Assembly: GCF_024347535.1 (NCBI RefSeq)
Contig: NZ_AP025498.1
Span: 1,054,001-1,118,000, forward strand
Length of the DNA stretch: 64,000 nt
Reading direction: 5' to 3'
Source: Vibrio kanaloae
GTDB lineage: Bacteria > Pseudomonadota > Gammaproteobacteria > Enterobacterales > Vibrionaceae
Shown here: one piece after another, positions 1 to 9,611 of the stretch
Numbering within the stretch: position 1 is the stretch's first letter
Layout of the letters: each line of letters begins with the position of its first letter
Translations under genes and position numbers: made by a program
Notes under the pieces: generated by a model
Seen by the model: only the letters and a program-made list of their open reading frames with translations
What the model was told of the DNA's origin: nothing
Database searches by the model: none

Positions 1-106
1 TGTTGATACTTTGATTGATGGCCGCTTTGAGCAAGATAAAGCAGATCCAATGTTGGATTGGCGTGGTAGTTCAAACCAAATGATTCATCGATTTACTGAC
101 TTATAA
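1..106 (+). CDS. nrdG: NrdG C-terminus (anaerobic ribonucleotide reductase activase), 5' truncated
   Basis: The first bases, read from position 2, encode a 34-residue tail ending in TAA at 104-106. It contains DGRFEQD and DWRGSSNQMIHRF, which match the C-terminus of E. coli NrdG (DGKFVQD, IWRGSSNQVVHHL) as I remember it. NrdG is the radical-SAM activase that installs the glycyl radical on the class III ribonucleotide reductase NrdD. Only the C-terminal tail is present; the 4Fe-4S/SAM domain lies outside the window, so activity cannot be judged. nrdD would be expected upstream. Confidence 0.85.
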   Translation, partial: VDTLIDGRFEQDKADPMLDWRGSSNQMIHRFTDL

Positions 107-142
107 GCTTGTTCTGATTCAGGACTCTCGTATAAGAAACAG

Positions 143-186
143 AAAAAAGGGCTTCATCGTTAGCGAAATGCTACAAATCAGCCCTT
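143..186 (-). terminator. Rho-independent terminator for the MATE gene
   Basis: An inverted repeat AAGGGCT/AGCCCTT flanks a long loop, and the minus strand runs into TTTTTT after the stem. It lies just beyond the 3' end of the leftward MATE gene and may also serve nrdG from the other side. Confidence 0.5.
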
Positions 187-241
187 GGGTGTGAGTTCTT
201 TGAATCTATCGCCCGCACGTTAGTGTCGGTTTGGCGCCTGC

Positions 242-1627
242 TTAAATAGGAATGTGCTCAGGCTCGTCGATTAAATTGTTTATCCATTTCTTAGATTGAA
301 TCCTCTGACTGGTCAGAGCTATTTTGGCTAGCTCTTCCTGCAGTACAATCATCAAAACCCATTCTAGCGGCCAACCCAACACCAGCGCAGTAAAGTAGGC
401 AAGGGGGATACCAATCGCCCATTGGCCAAACAGATCGATGAAGATGCTGTAGTTGATGTCTCCACCGCTTTTGAGCACACCACCAATGCCAACCATATTG
501 AAGACTCTTAGTATCATGCCTAGTGCCATGACTAAGGTGACGTTAACAGCCGTCCCTTTGAGCTCTAAGTGAGTAAGACCGATCATGTATACGATCGCGG
601 GTTTAGCAAACCAGCATAACAAGGCTAATAGAGCGGCGAGCCCACAGCTGACCAATACATACCCCCAAGCAGTATTCTCAACACGTTGATAGTTCTTGGC
701 GCCGATCTCGTTGCCTAAAATGATCGAAGCCGCGACTGCAAACCCCATGAACGCCGAGATCAAGATGCTTTCTACTGGCGATAGCAGTGAGATTATCGCA
801 AGCTCGCCAACACCCATCTGACCAACAATAACGTTATAAATCAGTATTCCGCCCGCCCAAGCCGTATCATGAACCAACATCGGAATTGCTATCTTGAAAT
901 ACTTCTTTCTATGCTTCGGCAATATCGTATCGCGCCAATTACTCAGTGTTGGGAACAAGTGAGCGTAGTGTCTCTTCGCCATCACAAGTAGGGCAATCGT
1001 TTGAAAGAATCGAGAGACAGCGGTGCCAATTGCAGCTCCTACAACACCTAGTTCAGGGAAGCCAAATAATCCGAATATCAGCAATGCATTGAGAATCGCG
1101 TTGACGATGATCGCCCAGATACTGATTTTGGTGGGTAGCTTTGCTTCGCCCACCGAGCGCAGCGCGCTTTCTAGCGGCACAACCACGGCGGTACCAATAA
1201 GGCTGGCTCCTGTCATCCAAAGGTAATCCGTTGCCAAGCGGACGTAATCAGGGTCTGAGGCCACCACAGACACGACTGATTCAGGAGCCAATGTATAAAT
1301 GAACACAAAGGGGATGATGGCAAAGACAGACAATGCCCATGATTGCGCTAATGTGCGTCTAATTCCGTTGAAATCTCCCGCACCGAAATATTGCGAAGCT
1401 AGCACGCTGACAGCGCCGCTAATCCCAGATACCATGATTAAGTTGAAGAAAAATATACGGTTACCCACGCCAACCGCTGCGGTTGCAGAGTCACCCTGTT
1501 GGTTAACCATAAAAATATCGACTACGCCAAGTAATGAAAACAACATAGTTTGTAGCGATACAGGCAAACCGATGTGTAAAAGCTTTTGCCAAAAATCTTT
1601 GTCTAGATGACGATATGTCGAGCGCAT
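242..1627 (-). CDS. MATE family multidrug efflux transporter
   Basis: This 461-residue polytopic inner-membrane protein has the two-bundle, roughly 12-helix pattern and length of MATE (NorM/DinF-type) drug:cation antiporters. Conserved-looking features are LLGVVDIFMV in helix 1-2, VGVGNRIFFF, and the second-half PIAMPMLVHD-like segment. I chose the start at 1627 (MRSTYRHLDKD), not the upstream in-frame ATG at 1669, because AGGGG lies nine bases before it. It is divergent from the AraC-type regulator at 1805, a common arrangement in which the regulator controls the pump. The substrate cannot be inferred. Confidence 0.88.
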   Translation of the reverse strand: MRSTYRHLDKDFWQKLLHIGLPVSLQTMLFSLLGVVDIFMVNQQGDSATAAVGVGNRIFFFNLIMVSGISGAVSVLASQYFGAGDFNGIRRTLAQSWALSVFAIIPFVFIYTLAPESVVSVVASDPDYVRLATDYLWMTGASLIGTAVVVPLESALRSVGEAKLPTKISIWAIIVNAILNALLIFGLFGFPELGVVGAAIGTAVSRFFQTIALLVMAKRHYAHLFPTLSNWRDTILPKHRKKYFKIAIPMLVHDTAWAGGILIYNVIVGQMGVGELAIISLLSPVESILISAFMGFAVAASIILGNEIGAKNYQRVENTAWGYVLVSCGLAALLALLCWFAKPAIVYMIGLTHLELKGTAVNVTLVMALGMILRVFNMVGIGGVLKSGGDINYSIFIDLFGQWAIGIPLAYFTALVLGWPLEWVLMIVLQEELAKIALTSQRIQSKKWINNLIDEPEHIPI

Positions 1628-1804
1628 CGCATTTCCCCTGTGGTTAATATGCGAGAAGTTTATCGGCATTTGTTTTGGCTGTATTGTTCAGGTTCATCAC
1701 AAACTTTTGCCAAACTATCTATTTTCAAAAGCATCTATTTCAAAACTATCGAATGACTAATGTGGCGATTCAATTGCAGACAAACCTAATGAGCGACCAG
1801 TGAA

Positions 1805-2641
1805 ATGAGTGAGAAACACGAACGCTACGAGATCTCTGATCAGACACACCAAGAGTTTGTCGATCAAAGCCATGTATTGGCATTCGAACAATTAGGTATC
1901 GTTCAGTGTGGGACGGCGTCGTGCCGAGATTTCTTTTCGGTCCATCGGAAGAATCCACAGAAACACATGCTGCTATACACGGTTAGGGGCAAAGGGTGGT
2001 TAGAAAGTAGCGCGTGTCGCTATATTCTAGAGCCAGGGTCATGCATTATAGTTCCTGCGGGCACAGAAAATGGCTTTGGGATTGAAGAAGAGACATGGCA
2101 AATCGCATGGATCTTTCTCTCGCCAGATAAGCAATGGGATAAAGTAGTGAGTGATGAAGTGAGTTACACGTTGTCTCCGGCCGCAGAAGTCGTCTCTTCG
2201 TGCATTCATACTCTATTGAGAAGTATTGCCTTACCCATCGATTTGGGGGGAGCGATCGCCAATCACAGCGTGGCTCAAATAGAGTTCATGATTAATGCGC
2301 CAGTCCCGCAGCAGCAATCACGTAATTTGATTCGTTTAAGGCGCGTGTTCGACAACGTACAAAAGCAGCTCCATAAAGAGTGGAACGTTCATGAGCTTGC
2401 GAACTTGTTCCCGTGCTCAGAGCCGCATTTCCATCGTTTGTGCCAGCGATATTATTCACACAGCCCAATGACTCATATCATGCGTATGAGAATGGAATAC
2501 GCAGCTCGTTTGTTGAAATCGAGTGACTGGTCGATTCAGCATATTGGCGAGATCGTGGGTTACCCGAATGCGGCTAACTTTAGTACTCGATTTAAAGCTT
2601 GGTCGGGCATGACACCAAGGCAATTCAAACAAGGCAATTAG
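1805..2641 (+). CDS. AraC family transcriptional regulator
   Basis: This is a 278-residue protein. An N-terminal cupin-like sensing region (about 20-150, with the motif LEPGSCIIVPAGTENGFG) precedes a C-terminal AraC/XylS double helix-turn-helix (about 180-276). The second HTH carries the family signature IGEIVGYPNAANFSTRFKAWSGMTP. It is transcribed away from the MATE transporter, with a short shared promoter region (1628-1804), so it probably regulates that gene and itself. The effector is unknown. The ribosome-binding site before the ATG is weak, so the start is only moderately certain. Confidence 0.88.
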   Translation: MSEKHERYEISDQTHQEFVDQSHVLAFEQLGIVQCGTASCRDFFSVHRKNPQKHMLLYTVRGKGWLESSACRYILEPGSCIIVPAGTENGFGIEEETWQIAWIFLSPDKQWDKVVSDEVSYTLSPAAEVVSSCIHTLLRSIALPIDLGGAIANHSVAQIEFMINAPVPQQQSRNLIRLRRVFDNVQKQLHKEWNVHELANLFPCSEPHFHRLCQRYYSHSPMTHIMRMRMEYAARLLKSSDWSIQHIGEIVGYPNAANFSTRFKAWSGMTPRQFKQGN

Positions 2642-2852
2642 CCGAAAATCAACAAGGTGCTTCTTAGATAAGCTACTGCTCTATTGATAAAGCACTAAAA
2701 GTGTTCGATATTTGCGCTGTTTAGTGACGTAAAATGACCAATCTCTGATTACTTATTCTAACTAAGCGCTTCTATTAAAAAATGTTTCTGATTTGTCTAC
2801 GATAATGTTAACGTGAAACTCATTACTTGAATTTCAAAGGGTTGTGACTTTC

Positions 2853-4037
2853 ATGTTTTCACATCTACCAAAACCAACTTTAGATCCAATTCTATCTCTT
2901 TCTGTTGCTTACCGCGGCGATACTCGTACTGATAAAGTCGACTTAGGCATTGGCGTTTACAAAAACGACCAAGGCGAAACTCCGATCATGAAAGCCGTTT
3001 CTATGGCTCAAGATATCGTTGTTGAAACACAGAAAACCAAAGCTTACGTTGGCCTAGCAGGCTGTGAAGAGTTCAACCAGAGCATGGTTGATCTTCTGCT
3101 TAAAGGGACTTCTGCAATGGATCGCGTTGCTGCGATTCAAACACCGGGTGCAAGTGGTGCACTTCGCATGTTGGGTGACTTAATGAAAGTTTCTCAACCA
3201 GACACCACTGTTTGGATTTCAAACCCAAGCTATATTAACCACAAACCGGTGATGGAAGCGGCAGGCTTAAAAGTTCGATACTACAATTACTTCAGTCCTG
3301 AAACGAAGCAAGTTGATACTGCAAGGATGTTGGATGATCTTGCAAAAGCGGGTCCATCAGACGTGGTACTACTGCACGGTTGCTGTCATAACCCAACGGG
3401 TGCGGATATCAACTTTGAAGCATGGCAGGAAATCACCAAATTATCTCAGAAGAATGGTTTCTTACCGTTCGTTGATATTGCCTACCAAGGCTTTGGTGAT
3501 GGCTTAGAAGAAGATGCGAAAGGTCTTCAACACATGGCTAACAACGTTGAAGAAATGCTGATAACAACATCTTGCTCGAAAAACTTCGGTTTATACCGTG
3601 AAAGAACGGGTGCGGCGATCGTTATCGGTAAGAACAACGAGCACGTTGGCAACGCAAGAGGTAAGCTTCTTACGCTGGCTCGCTCAACTTACACTATGCC
3701 ACCCGATCACGGTGCGGCTCTGGTGAAAACAATTCTTCAGAATCAAGAGTTAACGAAGGTTTGGAAGCAAGAGTTGAGTGAAATGCAGCAGCGTTTGTTA
3801 AATTTGCGCCAAAGTTTATGTGATGAATTGCGAAATACTTATAACACGTCACAATTTGATTTCATTGAAAGCCATAAAGGTATGTTTACTGTACTAGGCT
3901 TTAAAGAAACTCAAATGAATCAGTTACGTGAAGAGTATGGCATCTATGGTGTTGGTGATGGACGCATCAATATTGCAGGTCTTTCTGAATCGCATATTCC
4001 TTACGTAGCAAAAGCGATAGCCAACGTATCAAAATAG
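2853..4037 (+). CDS. tyrB: Aromatic amino acid / aspartate aminotransferase
   Basis: This 394-residue PLP-dependent fold-type I aminotransferase belongs to the AspC/TyrB subgroup. It begins MFSHLPKPTLDPILSL and contains GIGVYKN, LLHGCCHNPTG (normally HACCHNPTG), the PLP-lysine region TTSCSKNFGLYRERTGA, and the terminal GDGRINIAGL arginine motif. It should transfer amino groups between aromatic amino acids or aspartate and 2-oxoglutarate in the cytoplasm. The ATG at 2853 is preferred over the GTG at 2844 because AAAGG sits about 12 bases upstream of the former and only three from the latter. The symbol follows the Vibrio convention; aspC is possible. Confidence 0.88.
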   Translation: MFSHLPKPTLDPILSLSVAYRGDTRTDKVDLGIGVYKNDQGETPIMKAVSMAQDIVVETQKTKAYVGLAGCEEFNQSMVDLLLKGTSAMDRVAAIQTPGASGALRMLGDLMKVSQPDTTVWISNPSYINHKPVMEAAGLKVRYYNYFSPETKQVDTARMLDDLAKAGPSDVVLLHGCCHNPTGADINFEAWQEITKLSQKNGFLPFVDIAYQGFGDGLEEDAKGLQHMANNVEEMLITTSCSKNFGLYRERTGAAIVIGKNNEHVGNARGKLLTLARSTYTMPPDHGAALVKTILQNQELTKVWKQELSEMQQRLLNLRQSLCDELRNTYNTSQFDFIESHKGMFTVLGFKETQMNQLREEYGIYGVGDGRINIAGLSESHIPYVAKAIANVSK

Positions 4038-4048
4038 AAGGTGACTGA

Positions 4049-4732
4049 ATGTATAATTGGAAAGCGATTATAGTCCTAATGTTAAGTGGCGGTCTTTTTG
4101 CTTGCTCGACAACTCAAGTACCTGTCGAGCCAGAGCAAAAGCCTCAAGTCGAACAACCTATTGTGGATGATTCTTCAGAAGCTGACGCAGCAGAAGGCGA
4201 AAAAGTCACAGAACCTACAGAAAAGCCTGAAGAAGTTAAACCAACTGAACCTGAGGTAAAACCTGTGCCTGTTGAAAAGCCGGTAGAAAAGGTTAGAAAA
4301 ACAAACGATGGCAAACTGATTCTTGGGGAAGAGGAGTGGGTGTTTGTTCCTGGTTTAAAAGAAGCGTTTAAAGCACGTGTCGATACAGGTGCCACAACAT
4401 CATCAATCAGTGCGGTTGATATTGTCGATTTTGAACGTGACGGCAAAGACTGGGTTAAGTTCAAAATTGAACATGACAACATCACAACCGAAGAGATCAG
4501 CTTACCAGTAGAGCGTTGGGTTAAGATCAAGCAGTCAAGCGCTGAGGGTACACAACGACGTGCTGTTGTCGTTGCCGCGATTCAAATTGGTGATCTAAAA
4601 GATAAAACGGAATTTACGTTAGCAGACAGAACGCATCTTTCTTTCCCACTTCTGTTGGGTAGAAGTTTCTTTAGAGATGTTGCGGTTGTTGATGTAAGCC
4701 AAAAATACGTCCAGAAGAAAATAACTAAATAG
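4049..4732 (+). CDS. Retropepsin-like / putative ATP-dependent zinc protease lipoprotein (PF05618-type)
   Basis: This 227-residue protein has a lipoprotein signal (LSGGLFAC, lipid-modified Cys at about 19) and then a Pro/Glu/Lys-rich linker (about 20-85). The C-terminal domain carries ARVDTGATTSSI, the DTGA motif of the retropepsin-like fold annotated as 'ATP-dependent zinc protease' (PF05618; RimK-associated in other bacteria). LLLGRSFFRDVAVVD near the end is typical of the family. The lipobox and linker predict a periplasmic, membrane-anchored protein. It starts 11 bases after the aminotransferase stop and is probably cotranscribed with it. The protease name is inherited and the biochemistry is uncertain. 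Confidence 0.82.
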   Translation: MYNWKAIIVLMLSGGLFACSTTQVPVEPEQKPQVEQPIVDDSSEADAAEGEKVTEPTEKPEEVKPTEPEVKPVPVEKPVEKVRKTNDGKLILGEEEWVFVPGLKEAFKARVDTGATTSSISAVDIVDFERDGKDWVKFKIEHDNITTEEISLPVERWVKIKQSSAEGTQRRAVVVAAIQIGDLKDKTEFTLADRTHLSFPLLLGRSFFRDVAVVDVSQKYVQKKITK

Positions 4733-4785
4733 AATTAAGAGCATGAGTTCGTCCTCAATAGGACGCTTCTGTTTTTGATTAATTG

Positions 4786-4818
4786 AATCCCCGTTAATCG
4801 AATTAATGGGGATTTTTT
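4786..4818 (+). terminator. Rho-independent terminator
   Basis: The stem AATCCCC(G)TTAAT / ATTAA(T)GGGGATT is followed by TTTTTT. It closes the aminotransferase-lipoprotein transcription unit. Confidence 0.75.
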
Positions 4819-5021
4819 CTATTTATGGCCTAATCACAGAGGAATTGTATTTAATTTTGCACTGTTCGCCATCCTTTCACCGTTTAACCTCGACAATGTG
4901 ATCCTGATCTCTATATAATCCGCGCTTCGTTTTATGTTTAACCCATACTTTCGTACTTCTTATATAGGCACGTCTTTCTGCTTAATAATTATGTGTCAGT
5001 ACACGCTTAGGAATTAGTTCT

Positions 5022-6629
5022 TTGATATCTACCGCGAACATCACAATGCAATTTGGCGCAGAGCCGCTGTTTGAAAACATCTCTGCTAAATTTGGTAACG
5101 GCAACCGCTATGGTTTGATCGGCGCTAATGGCTGCGGCAAATCAACGTTCATGAAAATCCTAAGTGGTGCACTAACGCCAAGTTCTGGCAACGTTTCTAT
5201 CACTCCAGGAGAAAAGCTGGGGGTTTTGAGCCAAGATCAGTTCGCATTCGAACAATACAGCGTTATCGACGTTGTAATAATGGGCGACAGAAAGCTGTGG
5301 GAAGTAAAACAAGAGCGTGATCGCATTTACTCTTTACCAGAAATGAGCGAAGACGACGGCATGAAAGTCGCGGAACTTGAAAGCGAATTCGCGGAAATGG
5401 ATGGTTACACAGCAGAAAGCCGTGCTGGCGATATCCTAATCCAAGCGGGTATTGAAGAAGAGTTCCATTTCGGCTTGATGCAACAAGTTGCTCCAGGCTG
5501 GAAACTGCGTGTGCTATTGGCACAAGCGCTGTTTGCAAACCCAGATATCTTGCTTCTTGATGAACCAACCAACAACTTGGACATTCACACGATCAACTGG
5601 CTTGCTGAAGAGCTCAACCAGCGTAAATGTACAATGATCATCATTTCGCACGACAGACACTTCCTGAATTCTGTGTGTACGCACATGGCAGATATCGACT
5701 ACGGTGAGCTACGTGTTTACCCTGGTAACTACGAGTACTTCCTAGAAGCATCTGGTTTGATTCGTGAGCAACTTCTAGCAAGCAATGCTAAGAAAGCGGC
5801 TGAAATCAGCGAACTTCAAGATTTCGTAAACCGTTTTGGTGCTAACGCATCTAAAGCAAAACAAGCAAGCTCTCGCGCTAAGAAAATGGACAAAATCACG
5901 CTTGATGAAGTGAAATCATCGAGCCGTATGAGCCCATCTATTGATTTTGGTGAAGGTAAGAAACTGCACCGTCAAGCGCTTGAACTTCAAGATCTTGGTC
6001 ACGGCTTCGATGGCGAAACATTATTTGCTGGTGGTAACTTGCTGCTTGAAGCGGGTACTCGTCTTGCGGTTATCGGTGAGAACGGTGTGGGTAAAACCAC
6101 GCTGCTACGTTGTCTAGTTCAAGAGCTAGCGCAAAACGAAGGTATCGTTAAATGGTCTGAAAACGCATCAGTAGGCTACTGCCCACAAGATAGCACGTCT
6201 GACTTTGATAACGACCTGAGCATCTTCGATTGGATCTCACAATGGCGCACAGTGAAGCACGATGACCTTATGGTACGTGGCATTCTAGGTCGTCTATTGT
6301 TTACTGCTGACGATGCGAACAAAAAAGCGCGTAACTGTTCTGGTGGTGAGAAGAACCGTCTGTTATTCGGCAAGCTAATGATGCAAGACATCAACGTTCT
6401 GGTAATGGACGAACCAACGAACCACATGGACATGGAAGCAATCCAAGCCCTGAACGACGCGTTGAAAGTTTACACTGGCACGCTTATCTTCGTAAGTCAT
6501 GACCGTGAGTTCGTTTCTTCATTAGCAACACACATCATCGATGTAAAAGACCAACAGCTAGTGAGCTTCCAAGGTACTTATGAAGAGTACTTAGATCACC
6601 AGAAAAAGATGCTGATGGTTAATTTATAG
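5022..6629 (+). CDS. ybiT: ABC-F family ATPase YbiT
   Basis: This soluble 535-residue ABC-F protein has two ATPase domains and no membrane segments. Walker A motifs are GANGCGKST (about 36-44) and GENGVGKTT (about 352-360). Walker B motifs are LLLDEPTNN and LVMDEPTNH. The second signature is NCSGGEKNR; the first is degenerate (VAPGWKLRV), as in E. coli YbiT. Overall similarity to E. coli YbiT is high along the whole length. ABC-F proteins act on ribosomes; the exact role of YbiT is not settled. The start is TTG at 5022: AGGAA lies eight bases upstream, and the N-terminus [12 protein letters not shown] aligns with YbiT. Confidence 0.93.
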   Translation: MISTANITMQFGAEPLFENISAKFGNGNRYGLIGANGCGKSTFMKILSGALTPSSGNVSITPGEKLGVLSQDQFAFEQYSVIDVVIMGDRKLWEVKQERDRIYSLPEMSEDDGMKVAELESEFAEMDGYTAESRAGDILIQAGIEEEFHFGLMQQVAPGWKLRVLLAQALFANPDILLLDEPTNNLDIHTINWLAEELNQRKCTMIIISHDRHFLNSVCTHMADIDYGELRVYPGNYEYFLEASGLIREQLLASNAKKAAEISELQDFVNRFGANASKAKQASSRAKKMDKITLDEVKSSSRMSPSIDFGEGKKLHRQALELQDLGHGFDGETLFAGGNLLLEAGTRLAVIGENGVGKTTLLRCLVQELAQNEGIVKWSENASVGYCPQDSTSDFDNDLSIFDWISQWRTVKHDDLMVRGILGRLLFTADDANKKARNCSGGEKNRLLFGKLMMQDINVLVMDEPTNHMDMEAIQALNDALKVYTGTLIFVSHDREFVSSLATHIIDVKDQQLVSFQGTYEEYLDHQKKMLMVNL

Positions 6630-6683
6630 AGTAAGTTGCTGGCCTAGGTTTTTCACAACTAAAAGCTAGCGAAACTAACAAAC

Positions 6684-6719
6684 AAAAAGCCCCGAACATT
6701 AATTTGTTCGGGGCTTTTT
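6684..6719 (+). terminator. Strong rho-independent terminator after ybiT
   Basis: A perfect stem AAAAAGCCCCGAAC / GTTCGGGGCTTTTT with a short loop and U-tract. The A/T symmetry could let it work in both directions. Confidence 0.9.
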
Positions 6720-6745
6720 CTATTTGATTTGTCCAGCTACTTATT

Positions 6746-6792
6746 ATACCAATCGTAGTAAATAACTGATCATTACTTACTGTGATTGGTAT
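6746..6792. repeat. Vibrio-type intergenic palindromic element
   Basis: The arms ATACCAATC and GATTGGTAT enclose an imperfectly palindromic, AT-rich core (TAGTAAATAACTGATCA...). Elements beginning ATACCAATC are dispersed in many Vibrio intergenic regions, from memory. Only one copy is visible here, so repetitiveness is not shown by this window. Confidence 0.45.
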
Positions 6793-6844
6793 TACTTAGT
6801 GACGAAACCTAGCTTATTCATAAAACCTAGATACGAAATCTAGC

Positions 6845-7369
6845 TTAGAAACCGAATCGAGCTGACATTAGGAGTTGGTGACCGTAAGTGCCGTTGTTTC
6901 GCATATCAAGACCAACAGAAAGTTGATCTGTCGAGTGAAAGCGAGCACCAACCCCTACAATTGAACGCGTATCGTCGTTGTCGATCAATTGGCCAAGACG
7001 TGCGTTAACCTCAACATTTGCCATTAACCATGCTTTTATGCCGATGTTTATTTCAGTTTTAATGTCATTGTTGTCATTACGTTCAATGTTGTGCAATAGC
7101 ATTTGGCCTGTCACATCAGCAAATTGATTAATCGGACCGTTAAACCCCATACCTACAGCGGCATCCCAATCGCTCTCAAATTCAGAATCGATACGTGCAA
7201 TGATGTGTGAGTTCTGAGTAAACATTGTTGTGACTTCACCACCGAAAGTACTCGGGCTTGTACCCATGCGCAGCTCGAATGTGTTGTAGTTAAAGTTGTT
7301 TGCAGACGCAGAGAATGAACACAGTGCAGCTAACCCCAGAAGGACAGTCTTGTTTGTGCGACCTAGCAT
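6845..7369 (-). CDS. Putative outer-membrane beta-barrel protein, uncharacterised
   Basis: This 174-residue protein has a clear signal peptide (cleavage after CSFSASA, about residue 23). The mature part has alternating hydrophobic/polar strands and ends in the C-terminal phenylalanine (LLMSARFGF) typical of outer-membrane barrels recognised by BAM. At about 150 mature residues it would suit a small 8-strand barrel. I do not recognise a specific family. It is followed upstream on the same strand by the YgiW-like gene 111 bases away, with a terminator between them, so it probably has its own promoter. Confidence 0.65.
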   Translation of the reverse strand: MLGRTNKTVLLGLAALCSFSASANNFNYNTFELRMGTSPSTFGGEVTTMFTQNSHIIARIDSEFESDWDAAVGMGFNGPINQFADVTGQMLLHNIERNDNNDIKTEINIGIKAWLMANVEVNARLGQLIDNDDTRSIVGVGARFHSTDQLSVGLDMRNNGTYGHQLLMSARFGF

Positions 7370-7408
7370 GGTGACTCCATATAAATTGTATTTTTCGGCA
7401 GTATATAC

Positions 7409-7431
7409 AAAAAAGCCTGCAACATGCAGGC
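7409..7431 (-). terminator. Rho-independent terminator after the YgiW-like gene
   Basis: On the minus strand GCCTGCA-TGT-TGCAGGC is followed by TTTTTT, about 50 bases beyond the stop of the leftward gene at 7481. Confidence 0.8.
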
Positions 7432-7480
7432 CAATTTATTGAAGTGCGTAGTTTAAAGCTAAATAGTTGAGTTTTGAAGC

Positions 7481-7858
7481 TTACAAAACTTGAATATGAT
7501 CAACTTCGATCTCTGGTGTTTTGCCACCTTCGTACTCACCAAAGATACGTACTTTGGTATCAGCAGCTAGAGGTTGTGATAGACGGATATCGTCATCCAG
7601 CTCTATTTGAATTTCACTCTGTCCGTCAGAGAAGATAAACGTGTCATTTTTTATCTGACGAACAATCCTGCCGTCTACGATCGCGTCCTGCTCTGTGAAC
7701 ATGCTTGTGTCTGCAAGCAGTGTAGCAACAGAAACGGTTTCGATTGGTCCTGTGTAAGCAATAGGGCCTTTGTGTTGATTATTACTGTGGTCACCAGCCA
7801 TTGCGAAAGCAGGGGCTAAGGTGATGGTTGATACAATTGCTAGTACAGTTTTTTTCAT
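7481..7858 (-). CDS. YgiW/YdeI family stress-tolerance OB-fold protein
   Basis: This 125-residue periplasmic protein has a signal peptide cleaved near AFAMA-GD and a single bacterial OB-fold (BOF) domain. The motif series includes GPIETVSVATLL, DAIVDGRIVRQI, DTFIFSDGQSEIQIELDDD and VRIFGEYE. Members such as E. coli YgiW and YdeI and Salmonella VisP are linked to peroxide, cadmium and antimicrobial peptide tolerance. It is divergent from cobyric acid synthase, with about 230 bases between the two starts. Confidence 0.85.
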   Translation of the reverse strand: MKKTVLAIVSTITLAPAFAMAGDHSNNQHKGPIAYTGPIETVSVATLLADTSMFTEQDAIVDGRIVRQIKNDTFIFSDGQSEIQIELDDDIRLSQPLAADTKVRIFGEYEGGKTPEIEVDHIQVL

Positions 7859-8089
7859 GATGAATTCCTTAGTATTGTTTTTTAGTTGAAACGTCTTCTT
7901 TAGCTAAGACAATTTCTTTGGAAGAGGCGTTTAGCTTCGATAATGCTAGTAAACAACATTAAGTTTGAATCCAGAGTGAGTAAGGTATTCATTTTCCATT
8001 CATTTTGCTGGGCATCAACTCGACAATGACGCTAATATAGGGGCAGATAAATATTGCCAAACGGCAAGAAATTAAGGATTTAAGTACAA

Positions 8090-9562
8090 ATGCGATCACC
8101 ATTAAGCGTCCTAATGGTTCAAGGGACAACGTCAGATGCTGGGAAAAGTGTTTTGGTGGCAGGTTTATGCCGTGTATTGGCTAGGAAAGGCATTAAAGTG
8201 GCCCCTTTTAAGCCACAAAACATGGCGTTAAACAGTGCCGTGACAAAAGACGGTGGCGAAATTGGTCGCGCGCAAGCGGTTCAGGCACAAGCTTGTAATA
8301 TTGAAGCGTCTGTTCACATGAATCCTGTATTGCTGAAACCGAACTCAGACACGGGTGCACAAGTGATTTTGCAAGGTCGTGCGTTAAGCAATATGGAAGC
8401 GACCGGTTATCACGATTATAAGAAGGTCGCGATGAATACGGTTATCGATTCATTCGACCGACTTTCTGCAGAATATGAAAGTGTCATGATCGAAGGTGCA
8501 GGTAGCCCAGCTGAAATCAATCTGCGTGAAAATGATATCGCCAACATGGGATTTGCTGAGAGAGCGGATATCCCAGTCATTATCGTAGCGGATATCGACC
8601 GTGGCGGCGTTTTCGCCCACCTTTACGGCACATTGGCTCTATTATCTGAATCTGAGCAGGCACGAGTGAAAGGTTTCGTGATTAACCGTTTTAGAGGCGA
8701 CATTGCGCTGCTGCAATCTGGCCTAGATTGGTTAGAAGAGAAAACTGGCAAGCCTGTGATTGGTGTATTGCCGTACTTGCATGGTTTTAACCTTGAAGCA
8801 GAAGATGCCATTACCTCCGCTCAAGAGTCAGATGGAGAAGCTAAGCTCAAGGTCGTTGTGCCAGTACTAACTCGAATAAGTAACCATACAGACTTTGACG
8901 CGCTGCGACTTAACCCGTCGATTGATTTACGTTACGTAGGCAAAGGCGAACGTCTGAACAACGCGGATTTGATTATCTTACCGGGTACAAAGTCAGTCAG
9001 AGCAGATTTGGGCTACCTAAAAGAGCAGGGTTGGGATAGAGATATTCAGCGTCACCTCCGTTTAGGTGGCAAGGTTATGGGTATTTGTGGCGGTTACCAG
9101 ATGCTAGGAAACATTATCCACGACCCAGATGGAGTTGAGGGCGAGCCAGGTAGCAGTGAAGGGCTAGGTTACCTTGATACGGACACTACCTTAACGCAGC
9201 AGAAAACCTTAACTAACGTGATCGGTACTATGACGCTGGATGGAAAATCAGCACAAGTAAAAGGTTACGAAATTCACGTAGGTAGCACTGATGTCAAAGA
9301 AACAGTATTACCGGTTCAGTTAGAATCAGGCAGCCTTGATGGTGCTATAAATCAAGACAACTCGATATTTGGTACTTATCTGCACGGCATATTCGATAAC
9401 AGTGATGCGTTATCGCTTATCTGCGAATGGGCAGGAGCCAATGATGTAACAGCGATTGACCACGAACAGCTTAAAGAGTTGGGTATTAATCGAATCGCTG
9501 ACGCCATCGAAGAGCACTTAAATCTTGAATTGCTTTGGCCTGAGTTTAAAGCTCGGGTTTGA
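8090..9562 (+). CDS. cobQ: Cobyric acid synthase
   Basis: This 490-residue enzyme amidates the b, d, e and g side chains of adenosylcobyrinic acid a,c-diamide, using glutamine and ATP, in cobalamin synthesis. The N-terminal dethiobiotin-synthetase-like ATPase has the P-loop GTTSDAGKS (about 12-20) and [10 protein letters not shown]. The C-terminal class I glutamine amidotransferase has the nucleophile motif [10 protein letters not shown] and the catalytic histidine in YLHGIFDN. The length matches CobQ/CbiP. modABC follows in the same direction after about 50 bases. No other cobalamin genes are in the window, so the organism may salvage corrinoids rather than make them de novo (inference). Confidence 0.94.
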   Translation: MRSPLSVLMVQGTTSDAGKSVLVAGLCRVLARKGIKVAPFKPQNMALNSAVTKDGGEIGRAQAVQAQACNIEASVHMNPVLLKPNSDTGAQVILQGRALSNMEATGYHDYKKVAMNTVIDSFDRLSAEYESVMIEGAGSPAEINLRENDIANMGFAERADIPVIIVADIDRGGVFAHLYGTLALLSESEQARVKGFVINRFRGDIALLQSGLDWLEEKTGKPVIGVLPYLHGFNLEAEDAITSAQESDGEAKLKVVVPVLTRISNHTDFDALRLNPSIDLRYVGKGERLNNADLIILPGTKSVRADLGYLKEQGWDRDIQRHLRLGGKVMGICGGYQMLGNIIHDPDGVEGEPGSSEGLGYLDTDTTLTQQKTLTNVIGTMTLDGKSAQVKGYEIHVGSTDVKETVLPVQLESGSLDGAINQDNSIFGTYLHGIFDNSDALSLICEWAGANDVTAIDHEQLKELGINRIADAIEEHLNLELLWPEFKARV

Positions 9563-9611
9563 ATGGGAATATCGGTTAATAACTAAAACGAATAATAGAT
9601 AAGTGAGAATA

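Noticed and set aside
1023..1610. Open frames opposite the MATE gene
   Set aside because: Shadows of the real minus-strand gene. No start signals or domain features.
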